The position numbers were made by a program, and so were the translations under genes. DNA of 64,000 nt from Ensifer adhaerens (lineage in GTDB: Bacteria; Pseudomonadota; Alphaproteobacteria; Rhizobiales; Rhizobiaceae). The notes beneath the pieces are model-generated. The model made no database searches and was not told where the DNA came from. It saw only the letters and a program-made list of their open reading frames with translations. Location of the stretch: the NCBI RefSeq assembly GCF_002007205.1, contig NZ_LAZS01000008.1, forward strand, positions 310,001 to 374,000, in the 5' to 3' direction. Shown in pieces: positions 16,951 to 25,972 of this stretch (its first letter is position 1; the number at the start of each line of letters is the position of its first letter).

Positions 16951-17862
16951 ATGAAATCTCCTCTATCTGCCGATCTCAACAGCCTCAGGATTTTCCTCGA
17001 GGTTGCCCGTGCCGAAAGCTTTTCCTCAGCGGCGCTTCGCCTCCACCTCCCGCCAAGCACGGTCAGCCGGCGGCTGCAGGAGCTTGAGACCGCGCTCGGT
17101 GTCGCGCTCCTGTTGCGCTCGACGCGTCGTGTCTCGCTCACCGAGGCGGGCAAACATCTGCTGGAACAGATCGGTGGGGCGGTGGAGCTCATCGACCGCG
17201 GCATTGCCGGTTTCGGACCGGCCAACGGTACGGCGCGCGGACGCTTGCGGATCGCCACGTCTGTGGCCTTTGCCTGCACTTTCCTGCCACCGATCCTGAA
17301 GCGCTATGCCGAGCTTTGCCCGGAGGTTCTGGTCGACCTGCACACCACCCATCACAACGTCGATATGATCGGCGAAAGTGTGGACGTGGCGCTCCGGATG
17401 GGAAAGCCGGTCGACAGCGAGATGATCTACCGCAAGATCGGAACGATCGAGCAGCGCCTCTATGCCGCTCCCGCCTATTGCGCAGGATTGGCGCTGTCCT
17501 CGCCCGAGGACCTCATGCATGTCGCGCTCGTCGCCCACCGGACGCGCATGCGACGGGAGCTCGCCCATTGGGTGCTGTCGGACGGCAACAGGCACTTTAC
17601 GCTCGAGCGCCCGCCGTCGATCGTCGTCGACGATCCGGCGATCGGTGAACGGCTGATCGCCGCGTGCGTCGGCATCGGCATGCTGAGCGACGCGCTTGCT
17701 GCCGCCGGCGTCGCCACCGGCCGGCTCGTTCCGGTTCTTCCCGAATGGTCCGGGCCGCCCACCGATGTCTACTATCTCTTCCATCAGCAACTCAGCGAGT
17801 TGCCGAAAGTGACGGAATTCCTGAAGGCGGTACGCGAGATGTTTCGCGTTCGCGGCGAGTAA
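16951..17862 (+). CDS. LysR-family transcriptional regulator
   Basis: The 303-residue protein has the LysR HTH (LNSLRIFLEVARAESFSSAA) at about residues 8-65 and an effector-binding domain. The sequence style (RLRIATSVAFACTFLPPIL and VALRMGKPVDSEMIYRKIG) is that of the CrgA/AaeR-like group. It is divergent from the exported metallo-hydrolase gene, its likely target. An in-frame TTG at 16936 would add five residues; the ATG at 16951 is preferred. Confidence 0.88.
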   Translation: MKSPLSADLNSLRIFLEVARAESFSSAALRLHLPPSTVSRRLQELETALGVALLLRSTRRVSLTEAGKHLLEQIGGAVELIDRGIAGFGPANGTARGRLRIATSVAFACTFLPPILKRYAELCPEVLVDLHTTHHNVDMIGESVDVALRMGKPVDSEMIYRKIGTIEQRLYAAPAYCAGLALSSPEDLMHVALVAHRTRMRRELAHWVLSDGNRHFTLERPPSIVVDDPAIGERLIAACVGIGMLSDALAAAGVATGRLVPVLPEWSGPPTDVYYLFHQQLSELPKVTEFLKAVREMFRVRGE

Positions 17863-17877
17863 CCTTGCGACGAGGGG

Positions 17878-17901
17878 TCGTGCGTTCTCGTGAACGCACG
17901 A
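17878..17901. terminator. Hairpin between convergent lysR and DUF427 genes
   Basis: A perfect 10-bp stem (TCGTGCGTTC at 17878-17887 with GAACGCACGA at 17892-17901) closes a tetraloop TCGT. It lies just after the LysR stop and between convergent genes, so it is a likely bidirectional stop signal although no U-tract follows. Confidence 0.5.
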
Positions 17902-17966
17902 AGGACGCTCCAGCGCTTCGAAACCAGAGCATCTTCCGCTCAGTTGGTCACCTGAAAGTCCGATGC

Positions 17967-18347
17967 CTAGGGCCGGATCTCTTCGATCGAATCCACCCGA
18001 TCCGGATAGAACGCCAGTCGATCCTTGATGGCGGCGACCGCCGCGTGCGGGTCCTCGTAAGTCCAGACGGCGTTTTTCGACCGCTCGCCTCCGGACAGGA
18101 TGCTGAAATAGGAAGCGTCGCCCTTGTAGGGGCAGTGGGACGAGTGGTCGGTGCGCTGAAGCAACGACATGTCGACATCTTCACGCGGAATATACTGCAC
18201 CGCCGGGTAGAACGCCTCGCGCAAAGCGAGCGCATTGCGGGTGTCGGCAACGACGCGTCCGCCAAGCATGACGACGACACGCGCCGGGTTTTTCTCGATG
18301 GTGATCGGATGATCGGGGCCGGGGATCTTGATCGGTTTGTCTGACAT
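17967..18347 (-). CDS. DUF427 domain protein
   Basis: The 126-residue protein carries the DUF427 family pattern: VVVMLGGRVVADTRNALALRE near the N terminus and SHCPYKGDASYFSI in the middle. The biochemical role of the family is not established. The ATG at 18347 lies after a purine-rich GGAGGC. It is monocistronic and converges with the LysR gene; nothing in the context indicates its job. Confidence 0.85.
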   Translation of the reverse strand: MSDKPIKIPGPDHPITIEKNPARVVVMLGGRVVADTRNALALREAFYPAVQYIPREDVDMSLLQRTDHSSHCPYKGDASYFSILSGGERSKNAVWTYEDPHAAVAAIKDRLAFYPDRVDSIEEIRP

Positions 18348-18512
18348 GGGCGACCGCCTCCAAAAAAACTGCTGAACTCTAGATGGTTGCCGCGCCGTCG
18401 ATTTCCAACCGCTCGCGTCTCGTGTCACCAACGCATTCTTCGTTTGGCTCGGCAAGCCGTCAGGTCTTGGGCACCAAAGTATGTGCGCCGGCCAACGCCG
18501 ATTTGCGCAGGG

Positions 18513-21101
18513 TCACCACTTCACCCGAAGACCGATGTTGCCTTCGAGCACGTCGACCTTTTCACCGCCGAGATTGGTCGTGTAGTCGGCCGTCGCATAG
18601 AGGCTTGTCGATTCGGACAGATCGGCGATCAGGCCGCCGCCGAGTTCCAGTGTTGTTCCGCCCCCTTGGGTGACGATCGCATCGCTGCCGAACGTCACCC
18701 GCTGGTCTGCGTCGAATCGGTGCCAGAGGTTGGCCTTCAGGTATGGCCGGAAGGTTGTCGTCTCGGCGATCGCTTCGCCTTGCAGGCGGAAGCCCAGCCG
18801 TCCGGTCACCGCGTCGTCGCTGTCAAACTTGACGGTCGAGAACGCATCGCGCTGATCGTCAAGCGACAGATACTGCCAGATGATCTGCGCCTGCGGCTCC
18901 AGCGTCCAGGTGTCCCCGAGCGCGATCGGATACCCGCCTTCGAGCGAGGCGGTGACGCCCGTGCCCTCGACCTCAACACCGCTGCCGCCGATAGAGCGGG
19001 CGTCGCCGTCAAACCAGCTACCCATGAGTACGGCGTCGAGATACCAGCCGCCGGGGCCGACATGGGTCCAGTAAGCGCCCAAACTGTTGGCCCTGACATC
19101 GATCTCGCCGACGTGGAGATTGTTCCAGCCGACCGCCTGCCCGGTGACATCGCCATCGGCCCGTGCGTGGCTGAAGAACACGCCGACGCGGTCGTGATGA
19201 CCGCCCTCGGTGTCCCAGCCGAAAAGATCCTGGCCGACCTGGAAGCCGACCAGATTGCCGTCGAAGCTGGGATCGACGGTTCCCTGCCAGTCCAGTTCCG
19301 TCTTCTGGCCGAAAACACGACCCCAGCTCGCCGTCAAAGCGCCGGCTCCGTCGAGCAGCGATTGCTCGCCGCGTCGCTCGTGGAAGGTGCCCAGGCTCGA
19401 AAGCGCCAGATGTTCTGCAATCGGCGGGATGGCGGAATAGGTCGGCACTTCGACGCGATAGAGCGGCACCACTTCGACTGCGGTCGGCACGCCGCCGATG
19501 TCGACAATGACAATCTCGGGCTCGACCGGCGTCGCCCCCTCGGACGGAGGCGCCACACCGGGCCCCGGTGGAAGGATGACGATTTCCGGTTCGACGACCG
19601 GCGGCACGATCTCGGGCGGCGGCGTTGTCGGCGTCGGCACGACCACGAGTGTCGAACGCAGATAAAAGTTCTCTTGCGAACCGGCCGTCACGCCACCCTT
19701 GTAGAGCAGATACTCGTGCGCGCCGGCGGCAACCCTGCCATTGAGCGCAAAAGCGCTTGCCGCCGACGTCGCGCCATTGGCGAACTCGACGACCATGATG
19801 CCGTTCGCAAGCGTGTCGGCACCGGCACCGCCGGCGTTGACGACGCTGATGGCCGTGGTGCCCGCCGCCGTGCCGCCGGATAAGACCAGGCGATCAGAGG
19901 CGGAGGTGTCGTCGCCAAGCACGGTATCGAGCACCAGCAGACCAGCATTGCCGGTGTAGTTGCCATTGATCGTAAAACGGTCGCTGGCGCTTGCGCCGGC
20001 GTCCGATAGATCGATGGTGCCGCCGTTGTTGACCGTGACGAACTGGCCGGCCGTGGCTGCCGAAATCGCTGCGTTGATGCCGCCGCCGCGAAGGGTGCTG
20101 GAGACATCGACAGTGAGCGTTCCGGTTCCCGTGCCGGTGTCGCCGAGGGTCAGATTGCCGTCGAAGGTCAGCACCGTGCCAGCATTGGCATCGATGTTTT
20201 CCCAGCTTTGCATCCGTGCCACGCCGCCGGTCTCTAGGTTTTCCAACGTCAGCCGGTCGATGCCGAGGCCTCCGGTCAGTGTGTCGGTCCCGGCGAGGTT
20301 GGCGCCGGTCAGATTGCGAAGCGTCGCGGTGTCGTTGTCGGCGCCGAGGTCAATGCTGCCATCGATGGTGCCGCCGCCGTCCCACGTGAACCTATCCGTC
20401 CCGAAGCTCATCAGCACATTGCCGCCGACAGAACCGCCGGTCACGGTCACGCTGTCGGTGCCGCCGCTAACGCTGATATTGCCGCCGATCCTGCCACCCG
20501 AGAGAATGATCGTGTCGTTGCCGAAGCCCGCAGCCAGGTTGTTGTCGATCACGCCGCCCGACATGTCGAACAGGTTGTCGTCGAGCAGCATGTTGACGCG
20601 GCCGATGCGCCCACCGGTCATGACCGCACTGTCGCCGTCGTCGAAGAAATCAACGATATGGCCGCCCGACATGAAAAACGTGTCTAGGCCCGTGCCCTGG
20701 TTCAGCGATTGCAGCGTACCACCGGTCATGGTGAAGCTGTCCCTGCCGTCGCCCTGCTGAAGATTGGCGCTGATCGTTCCACTGTGGATCTCGACGGTGT
20801 CGACACCGGCGCCGAAGGTTATGCCGCTGGTGATGGTTCCAGTGCCGCCGGCAGGCAGCGTCAGCGTGTTGTTACCGCCAAGGTCGGTAAATCCGGCCGA
20901 AGTGCCGCTGTCGCATATGTAGAAATCGCCGCCCGCGGTCGGTGCGAAGCTGCAGGCAGCTATAGCCGGCAGGGTCTGAAGACAGAGGCCCGCCGCCGTC
21001 GACGCCAGCAGGGCGAGTTGCCGGGTCGAGAGAAATCCCGCGACTGCCAAACAGCGCGCAGATGTGAAGGCGGATTCGTCCCCTGTGGCCTCGTAATGCA
21101 C
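18513..21101 (-). CDS. Type V autotransporter with beta-helix passenger
   Basis: This 862-residue secreted protein has an extended signal of about 49 residues ending near LQTLPAIA, a glycine-rich passenger, a proline-rich linker at about residues 484-540 and a C-terminal beta-barrel of about 300 residues ending in W, the usual aromatic end. Between about residues 100 and 254 the passenger has degenerate units of 20-23 residues around a GG-I/T core (MSGGHI, MTGGRI, LSGGRI). The GTG at 21101 is preferred to the upstream ATG options because GGAGGGG lies five bases before it. Surface adhesion is typical of the family; the target is unknown. Confidence 0.88.
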   Translation of the reverse strand: MHYEATGDESAFTSARCLAVAGFLSTRQLALLASTAAGLCLQTLPAIAACSFAPTAGGDFYICDSGTSAGFTDLGGNNTLTLPAGGTGTITSGITFGAGVDTVEIHSGTISANLQQGDGRDSFTMTGGTLQSLNQGTGLDTFFMSGGHIVDFFDDGDSAVMTGGRIGRVNMLLDDNLFDMSGGVIDNNLAAGFGNDTIILSGGRIGGNISVSGGTDSVTVTGGSVGGNVLMSFGTDRFTWDGGGTIDGSIDLGADNDTATLRNLTGANLAGTDTLTGGLGIDRLTLENLETGGVARMQSWENIDANAGTVLTFDGNLTLGDTGTGTGTLTVDVSSTLRGGGINAAISAATAGQFVTVNNGGTIDLSDAGASASDRFTINGNYTGNAGLLVLDTVLGDDTSASDRLVLSGGTAAGTTAISVVNAGGAGADTLANGIMVVEFANGATSAASAFALNGRVAAGAHEYLLYKGGVTAGSQENFYLRSTLVVVPTPTTPPPEIVPPVVEPEIVILPPGPGVAPPSEGATPVEPEIVIVDIGGVPTAVEVVPLYRVEVPTYSAIPPIAEHLALSSLGTFHERRGEQSLLDGAGALTASWGRVFGQKTELDWQGTVDPSFDGNLVGFQVGQDLFGWDTEGGHHDRVGVFFSHARADGDVTGQAVGWNNLHVGEIDVRANSLGAYWTHVGPGGWYLDAVLMGSWFDGDARSIGGSGVEVEGTGVTASLEGGYPIALGDTWTLEPQAQIIWQYLSLDDQRDAFSTVKFDSDDAVTGRLGFRLQGEAIAETTTFRPYLKANLWHRFDADQRVTFGSDAIVTQGGGTTLELGGGLIADLSESTSLYATADYTTNLGGEKVDVLEGNIGLRVKW

Positions 21102-21309
21102 CGTATCCCCTCCGTGCAATGCCCGCCGGTAGAACCAAGCACGCGGCTTCCCATCCCCGGTTGCCGATTTCAGCCATGGGTGGCGCAACCTGACAACCGT
21201 CAAATTTTGGGGTCCGTGCCAAGACATGGCGCAAGGCGGGCGTCGGTGCCCCTGCGTCTCGCTGAGCAACACAGACCATCCTGCCTAGCGGCATTCACAT
21301 CCTGACCGA

Positions 21310-21337
21310 TTGACAACACCTGTATCCTGGATACAAT
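21310..21337 (+). promoter_or_regulatory. Promoter of the GntR-led operon with embedded operator
   Basis: A -35 box TTGACA (21310-21315) and a -10 box TACAAT (21332-21337) are separated by 16 bases. The spacer holds a perfect palindrome TGTATCCTGGATACA (21321-21335) that runs into the -10 box. A repressor bound there would block RNA polymerase. The adjacent GntR protein, whose ATG lies 25 bases downstream, is the obvious candidate, implying autoregulation of the whole operon. Confidence 0.72.
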
Positions 21338-21361
21338 TTGCCTCGATCTTGGGAGGGATCG

Positions 21362-22045
21362 ATGAACCAATCCTTTAAATGGCGAAGCCAATCGCGGCTG
21401 CTCGACGAAGTGGCACAGGCGCTTCGCGAACGCATCTATGCCGGCGTCTACGCCCCCGGCGCGACGCTCCGGCAGGAGAAGATCGCCGCCGAGTTCGGCA
21501 TCAGCCGCACGCCGCTGCGCGAGGCCTTGCGGGTGCTCGAGCGTGACGGGCTGGTGGTCAACAAGCCTGGCAGCGGCGTGCGCGTGGCGACGGCCGACCT
21601 GCCGAAACTGCTCGACGCCTATGCGGTGCGCGAGGCGATGGATGGCGTGGCCGCACGCAACGCCGCGGAGCGCGCGACGTCTGCCGAAATCAAGGATCTG
21701 GCAAAGCAGGTCGAGCGCCAGCGCAAGATCGTCGAAAACTGGGATCCGGGCGCCTATACCCAATCCAACGTCGTCTTTCACGAGGCGATCGTCAGCGCCT
21801 CGCGCAATGTGTCGCTGGCGGCGCTCGGGCCACTGTTGCGCATGACCTCGCAGGTCTTTGCGCCGGCCTTTTCGCTTTCGAGCGAGCGGGCGAGCACGGC
21901 CGTCGCCGAACACGGGCTGATCGTCGAGGCGATCGCCGCACGGAACCTTGATGAATCGGAGAAACTGGCCCGCGCCCACATCAACGCGACGGCCATGAGA
22001 TTGAAGGCGCTGCTTGAAGAGCGCGGGACTGACAAAGAGGCATGA
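21362..22045 (+). CDS. GntR-family (FCD/FadR type) regulator
   Basis: The 227-residue protein has a GntR winged HTH (KIAAEFGISRTPLREALRVL, about 35-75) and an all-helical FCD effector domain. It is the first gene of the operon reaching 32601 and probably represses it through the palindrome at 21321-21335. The ATG at 21362 has a GGGAGGG site; an upstream in-frame start at 21338 would run into the operator region and was rejected. The stop overlaps the aldehyde dehydrogenase start (ATGA). Confidence 0.9.
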   Translation: MNQSFKWRSQSRLLDEVAQALRERIYAGVYAPGATLRQEKIAAEFGISRTPLREALRVLERDGLVVNKPGSGVRVATADLPKLLDAYAVREAMDGVAARNAAERATSAEIKDLAKQVERQRKIVENWDPGAYTQSNVVFHEAIVSASRNVSLAALGPLLRMTSQVFAPAFSLSSERASTAVAEHGLIVEAIAARNLDESEKLARAHINATAMRLKALLEERGTDKEA

Positions 22046-23487
22046 CAGTGAAGAGCTACGGGAATTTCATCGCGAACAAGTGGCAGGACGCAACGAACGG
22101 CGAGTTCATTGCCGTCAGGGATCCCTCCAATGGCCAGGAATTCGCACGCATCGCCAAGGGAGCCCGGGACGATATTGATCTCGCCGTGCGTTCGGCACGC
22201 GCAGCGCTCTCCGGCGAGTGGGGGCGCATGACGCCGACCGAGCGCGGCCGGGTGCTGACCCGGATTTCGGCGGGCGTGCTGCGCAATATCGACCTCTTGA
22301 CGGAGCTCGAAGCGCGCGATGTCGGCAAGCCGCTGACCCAAGCGCGCGCCGATGTCGTGGCGCTTGCGCGCTATCTCGAATTCTATGGCGGCGCCGCCGA
22401 CAAGGTGCATGGCGACACCATCCCCTATCAGAACGGCTTCACCGTGCTGACCGTCTACGAGCCACATGGGGTGACGGGCCATATCATCCCCTGGAACTAC
22501 CCGATGCAGATCCTCGGCCGCAGCCTGGGCGCGGCCCTTGCCATGGGCAATGCCGCCGTGGTCAAGCCGGCCGAAGAGGCTTGCCTCACCATCCTCGAAT
22601 TTGCCCGCATCGCTGAGGAAGAAGGCTTGCCAGCGGGCGCGCTCAACATCGTCACCGGTTTCGGCTCGGAGGCGGGTGCTGCCCTTTCCGAGCACCCTGA
22701 CGTCAACCACATCTCGTTTACCGGTTCGGTCCGCACAGGCGAAATGGTGCAAGCGGCAGCGGCGAAAAACGCGGTACCGGTGACGCTCGAACTCGGCGGC
22801 AAGTCGGCGCAGATCGTCTTTGCCGATGCCGACCTCGACCGCGCCGTTCCCTTCCTCGTCAATGCCGGCATCCAGAATGCCGGCCAGACCTGCTCGGCCT
22901 CGTCGCGCATCCTCGTCGAGCGCGCCGTCTACGAAGAGGTGGTTGCGCGGATGAGCGAGCGTTACCGCGCGCTGAAGGTCGGCCCGGCAGGTAGCGATCT
23001 CTCGGTTGGTCCGGTCGTCTCGCAGCGGCAGAAGGCGATCGTCGAGGGTTTCCTCGACGATGCTGCGCAGGACGGCCTGAAGGTCGCGGCGCAGGGCGAG
23101 ATCGTCGCTGACGCACCGGCCGGCGGTGCCTATGTCGCCCCTACGCTTTTGCGCGACGTGCCGCACCAACACCGCACGGTGCAGGAAGAGATCTTCGGGC
23201 CGGTGCAGGTGATCATGCCGTTTGACGGCGAAGACGAAGCTGTGCGCCTCGCCAACGGCACCGCCTATGGCCTCGTCTGCGGCGTCTGGACCAAAGACGG
23301 CGGCCGGCAGTTGCGTCTGGCGCGCGCCGTCCACGCCGGCCAGGTCTTCATCAACAACTACGGTGCCGGCGGCGGCGTCGAGCTGCCCTTCGGCGGCGTG
23401 AAGAAATCCGGCCATGGCCGCGAGAAGGGTTTTGAAGCCCTCTACGGCTTCGCCAGCATGAAAACCATTTCTGTCTACCACGGCTAG
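22042..23487 (+). CDS. NAD(P)+-dependent aldehyde dehydrogenase
   Basis: The 481-residue enzyme oxidises an aldehyde to the acid. Catalytic C284 (GQTCSASS), general base E250 (LELGGK), N152 (PWNYP) and K175 (VVKPAEE) are all present. It is translationally coupled to the GntR gene and precedes an SDR, so alcohol to aldehyde to acid steps are plausible. The substrate is unknown; the adjacent importer and amidase suggest an amide- or amine-derived aldehyde. Confidence 0.92.
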   Translation: MTVKSYGNFIANKWQDATNGEFIAVRDPSNGQEFARIAKGARDDIDLAVRSARAALSGEWGRMTPTERGRVLTRISAGVLRNIDLLTELEARDVGKPLTQARADVVALARYLEFYGGAADKVHGDTIPYQNGFTVLTVYEPHGVTGHIIPWNYPMQILGRSLGAALAMGNAAVVKPAEEACLTILEFARIAEEEGLPAGALNIVTGFGSEAGAALSEHPDVNHISFTGSVRTGEMVQAAAAKNAVPVTLELGGKSAQIVFADADLDRAVPFLVNAGIQNAGQTCSASSRILVERAVYEEVVARMSERYRALKVGPAGSDLSVGPVVSQRQKAIVEGFLDDAAQDGLKVAAQGEIVADAPAGGAYVAPTLLRDVPHQHRTVQEEIFGPVQVIMPFDGEDEAVRLANGTAYGLVCGVWTKDGGRQLRLARAVHAGQVFINNYGAGGGVELPFGGVKKSGHGREKGFEALYGFASMKTISVYHG

Positions 23488-23553
23488 AGCGGGATGAGAG
23501 TGGACGGTCTCCGCCCCATCCCCCTCCAGCCATGATTGCCTGAGGAGAAACAC

Positions 23554-24300
23554 GTGTCACTAGAAGGTAAAGTCGCTCTCATCACCGGCGCAGGCTCGGG
23601 CTTCGGCGAGGGCATTGCGAAGCGCTTCGTCGAGGGCGGCGCCAAGGTCATCGTCGTCGATCGTGATGCCACCGGCGCCGAGCGTGTTGCCAAGTCGCTC
23701 GGCGGCAACGCGTTTGCGGTTGTCGCCGATATCGCCAAAGAAGCAGACGTTGAAGCGGCCGTTGCCGCCGGCCTCGAAAAATTCGGGCGCGTCGATATTC
23801 TGATCAACAATGCCGGCATCGGCCACAAGCCGCAGAACGCCGAACTGGTCGAGCCAGACGAGTTCGACCGCATCCTCGGCGTCAATGTGCGCGGTGTCTA
23901 TCTGATGACGCGGGCGCTGCTGCCGCACATGAAGGAAAACGAGGCGGGCGTGATCGTCAACATCGCGTCGACCGGCGCCAACCGTCCGCGGCCGAATCTG
24001 GCCTGGTACAACGCGACCAAGGGCTGGGTGGTCTCCGCCACCAAGGCGCTGGCGATCGAGCTTGCGCCCTTCAACATCCGCGTTGTCGCGCTCAATCCGG
24101 TCGCCGGCGAAACGCCGCTGCTGACCACCTTCATGGGCGAGGACACCGAGGAAATCCGCAAGAAGTTCCGCGATTCCATTCCGCTCGGACGCCTGTTGAA
24201 GCCGGAAGACCTTGCGGAGGCCGCCTTCTTCGTCGCCTCGCCGCAGGCATCGATGATCACCGGCGTGGCGCTCGACGTCGACGGCGGACGCTCGATCTGA
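23554..24300 (+). CDS. Short-chain dehydrogenase/reductase
   Basis: The 248-residue SDR has the cofactor motif GAGSGFGEG, NNAG (INNAGIGHK), a catalytic serine (IASTGA) and YxxxK (YNATK). The protein starts at a GTG with GAGGAGA upstream; the in-frame start 18 bases earlier overlaps that site. It sits between the aldehyde dehydrogenase and the importer genes in the GntR-led operon. Substrate not identified. Confidence 0.9.
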   Translation: MSLEGKVALITGAGSGFGEGIAKRFVEGGAKVIVVDRDATGAERVAKSLGGNAFAVVADIAKEADVEAAVAAGLEKFGRVDILINNAGIGHKPQNAELVEPDEFDRILGVNVRGVYLMTRALLPHMKENEAGVIVNIASTGANRPRPNLAWYNATKGWVVSATKALAIELAPFNIRVVALNPVAGETPLLTTFMGEDTEEIRKKFRDSIPLGRLLKPEDLAEAAFFVASPQASMITGVALDVDGGRSI

Positions 24301-24356
24301 TTATTTCGACCTGATTTCTGGGACCATAAACAACCAAACCGCAAAGCGGGGGAACC

Positions 24357-25832
24357 ATGATGAACTTGACGAAACTGGCGCTTGCCTCGTGCTTCATCGC
24401 CGCGTCGCTGACGCCGGCGATGGCCAAGGATACGATCACCGTCGGCCAGGTGCTCGAGCCTCCGGGCCTCGACCCGACCGCCGGTGCCGCAGCACCGATC
24501 CGCTACATCACCTACGGCAACCTTTTCGAAGGCCTCGTCCGCGTGGTCGAAGACGGCACGGTGAAGCCGCTGCTCGCCGAGAGCTGGACGATCTCCGACG
24601 ACCAGAAGACCTACAGCTTCAAGCTCCGCCAGGGCGTCAAGTTCCATGACGGCACCGCTTTCGATTGCTCGGTCGTCAAGTTCTCCTATGAGCGCGCCGT
24701 CTCGGCCGATTCCACCAATGCGCAGAAGGGCCTGTTCGAGCCGATCGAAAAGACCGAATGCCCGGATCCGGCAACCGCGGTCGTGACGCTGAAGCGCCCG
24801 GCCTCGAATTTCCTCTTCAACATGGCCTGGGGCGATGCGGTCATGATCGCGCCGTCTTCTGCGGCGGACAACAAGACCAAGCCCGTCGGCACCGGCCCGT
24901 TCAAGTTCAAGGAGTGGGCGAAGGGCGACAAGGTCGTGCTTGAAAAGAACGCCGACTATTGGGGTGAACCGGCCAAGCTCAGCGAAGTGACCTTCAAGTT
25001 CATCAGCGACCCGTCGGCTGCAGCGGCCGCCGTTCTCGCCGGCAATGTCGATGCCTTCCCGATGTTCCAGGCGGCCGAGCTCGTCAGCCAGTTCCAGAGC
25101 GACCCGAACCTGCAGGTCGAGGTCGGCAGCACCTCGGGCAAGGTCGTTCTCGCGCTCAACAACGCGAAGAAGCCCTTCGACGACGTGCGCGTCCGCCAGG
25201 CGCTGGCGCATGCGATCGACCGCAAGGCGCTGGTCGAGGGCACTTACTCGGGCTTCGGTACGACGATCGGCTCGCATTATTCGCCGGTCGAGCCCGGTTA
25301 TGTCGATCTCAACGACGCCTACCCTTACGATCCGGGCAAGGCGCAGCAACTGCTGCAGGAAGCGGGCGTTCAGAACCTCGAAATCACCATCATGCTGCCG
25401 CCGCCGGCCTATGCGCGGCGTGGTGGTGAGATCATCGCGGCGATGCTCAGCGAAGTCGGCGTCAAGGTGAACCTCGTTCCGATCGAGTTCGCACAATGGC
25501 TGGATCAGGTCTTCAAGAACTCGAACTTCGACGCGACGATCATCGCCCATGCGGAAGCTCGCGACCTCGATATCTATGCGCGCGACAAGTACTACTTCAA
25601 CTACCAGAACCCGGAATACAAGGCGCTCTACAAGTCCTACACGCTGGCTGCGACCGAAGCCGAGCAGATGGACCTGATCGGCCAGCTCCAGCGCAAGCTG
25701 GCAGCGGACGAACCGAACGTCTTCCTCTACGCGCTGCCGAAGATCGGCGTCTGGAACAAGAAGGTGAAGGGTCTCTGGAAGAACATGCCGGTGCCGGCCG
25801 ACGACCAGACCCAGACCTATTGGGAAAACTGA
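24357..25832 (+). CDS. Dipeptide/opine-type ABC transporter substrate-binding protein
   Basis: The 491-residue protein has a Sec signal of about 23 residues ending in PAMA and a family 5 extracellular solute-binding fold (LAESWTISDDQKTYSFKLR and VRQALAHAIDRKALVEG). It delivers peptides, opines or other bulky cations to the permeases encoded at 25973-27783. A GCGGGGGA site precedes the tandem ATGs at 24357 and 24360. Its likely ligand is the amide compound handled by the amidase and dehydrogenases of the same operon. Confidence 0.92.
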   Translation: MMNLTKLALASCFIAASLTPAMAKDTITVGQVLEPPGLDPTAGAAAPIRYITYGNLFEGLVRVVEDGTVKPLLAESWTISDDQKTYSFKLRQGVKFHDGTAFDCSVVKFSYERAVSADSTNAQKGLFEPIEKTECPDPATAVVTLKRPASNFLFNMAWGDAVMIAPSSAADNKTKPVGTGPFKFKEWAKGDKVVLEKNADYWGEPAKLSEVTFKFISDPSAAAAAVLAGNVDAFPMFQAAELVSQFQSDPNLQVEVGSTSGKVVLALNNAKKPFDDVRVRQALAHAIDRKALVEGTYSGFGTTIGSHYSPVEPGYVDLNDAYPYDPGKAQQLLQEAGVQNLEITIMLPPPAYARRGGEIIAAMLSEVGVKVNLVPIEFAQWLDQVFKNSNFDATIIAHAEARDLDIYARDKYYFNYQNPEYKALYKSYTLAATEAEQMDLIGQLQRKLAADEPNVFLYALPKIGVWNKKVKGLWKNMPVPADDQTQTYWEN

Positions 25833-25844
25833 TCGACTTTCATT

Positions 25845-25906
25845 GAGCGGGATGCGGGCGGAAGACCGCACCCCGTTCTGGCATCCGCTCCTTTCTGAGG
25901 GAGCGG
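25845..25906 (+). promoter_or_regulatory. Overlapping alternative hairpins between binding-protein and permease genes
   Basis: GAGCGGGATGC (25845-25855) pairs with GCATCCGCTC (25881-25890) apart from one bulged G. The same CCGCTCC segment (25885-25891) can instead pair with GGAGCGG (25900-25906). The two structures exclude each other. The upstream structure is a copy of the palindromic repeat at 7895. It would let the binding-protein mRNA accumulate above the permease mRNA. Confidence 0.5.
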
Positions 25907-25972
25907 ACGCAGATCTGCCGTTGATTGACGCACCCGGCGCCGGTCAACGCTCGCTCTTTCCGGGAGGTTGAT

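Noticed and set aside
20340-20800. CRISPR-like regular repeats
   Set aside because: The periodicity encodes degenerate 20-23 residue beta-helix units of the autotransporter; the DNA units are not identical and there are no conserved spacers.
21778-23553. 591-residue minus-strand ORF opposite the aldehyde dehydrogenase
   Set aside because: It is antisense to an enzyme with complete catalytic residues; composition is typical of a reverse-frame shadow.
23898-25871. 657-residue minus-strand ORF opposite the SDR and dipeptide-binding protein
   Set aside because: Shadow of two motif-supported genes; no coding features of its own.
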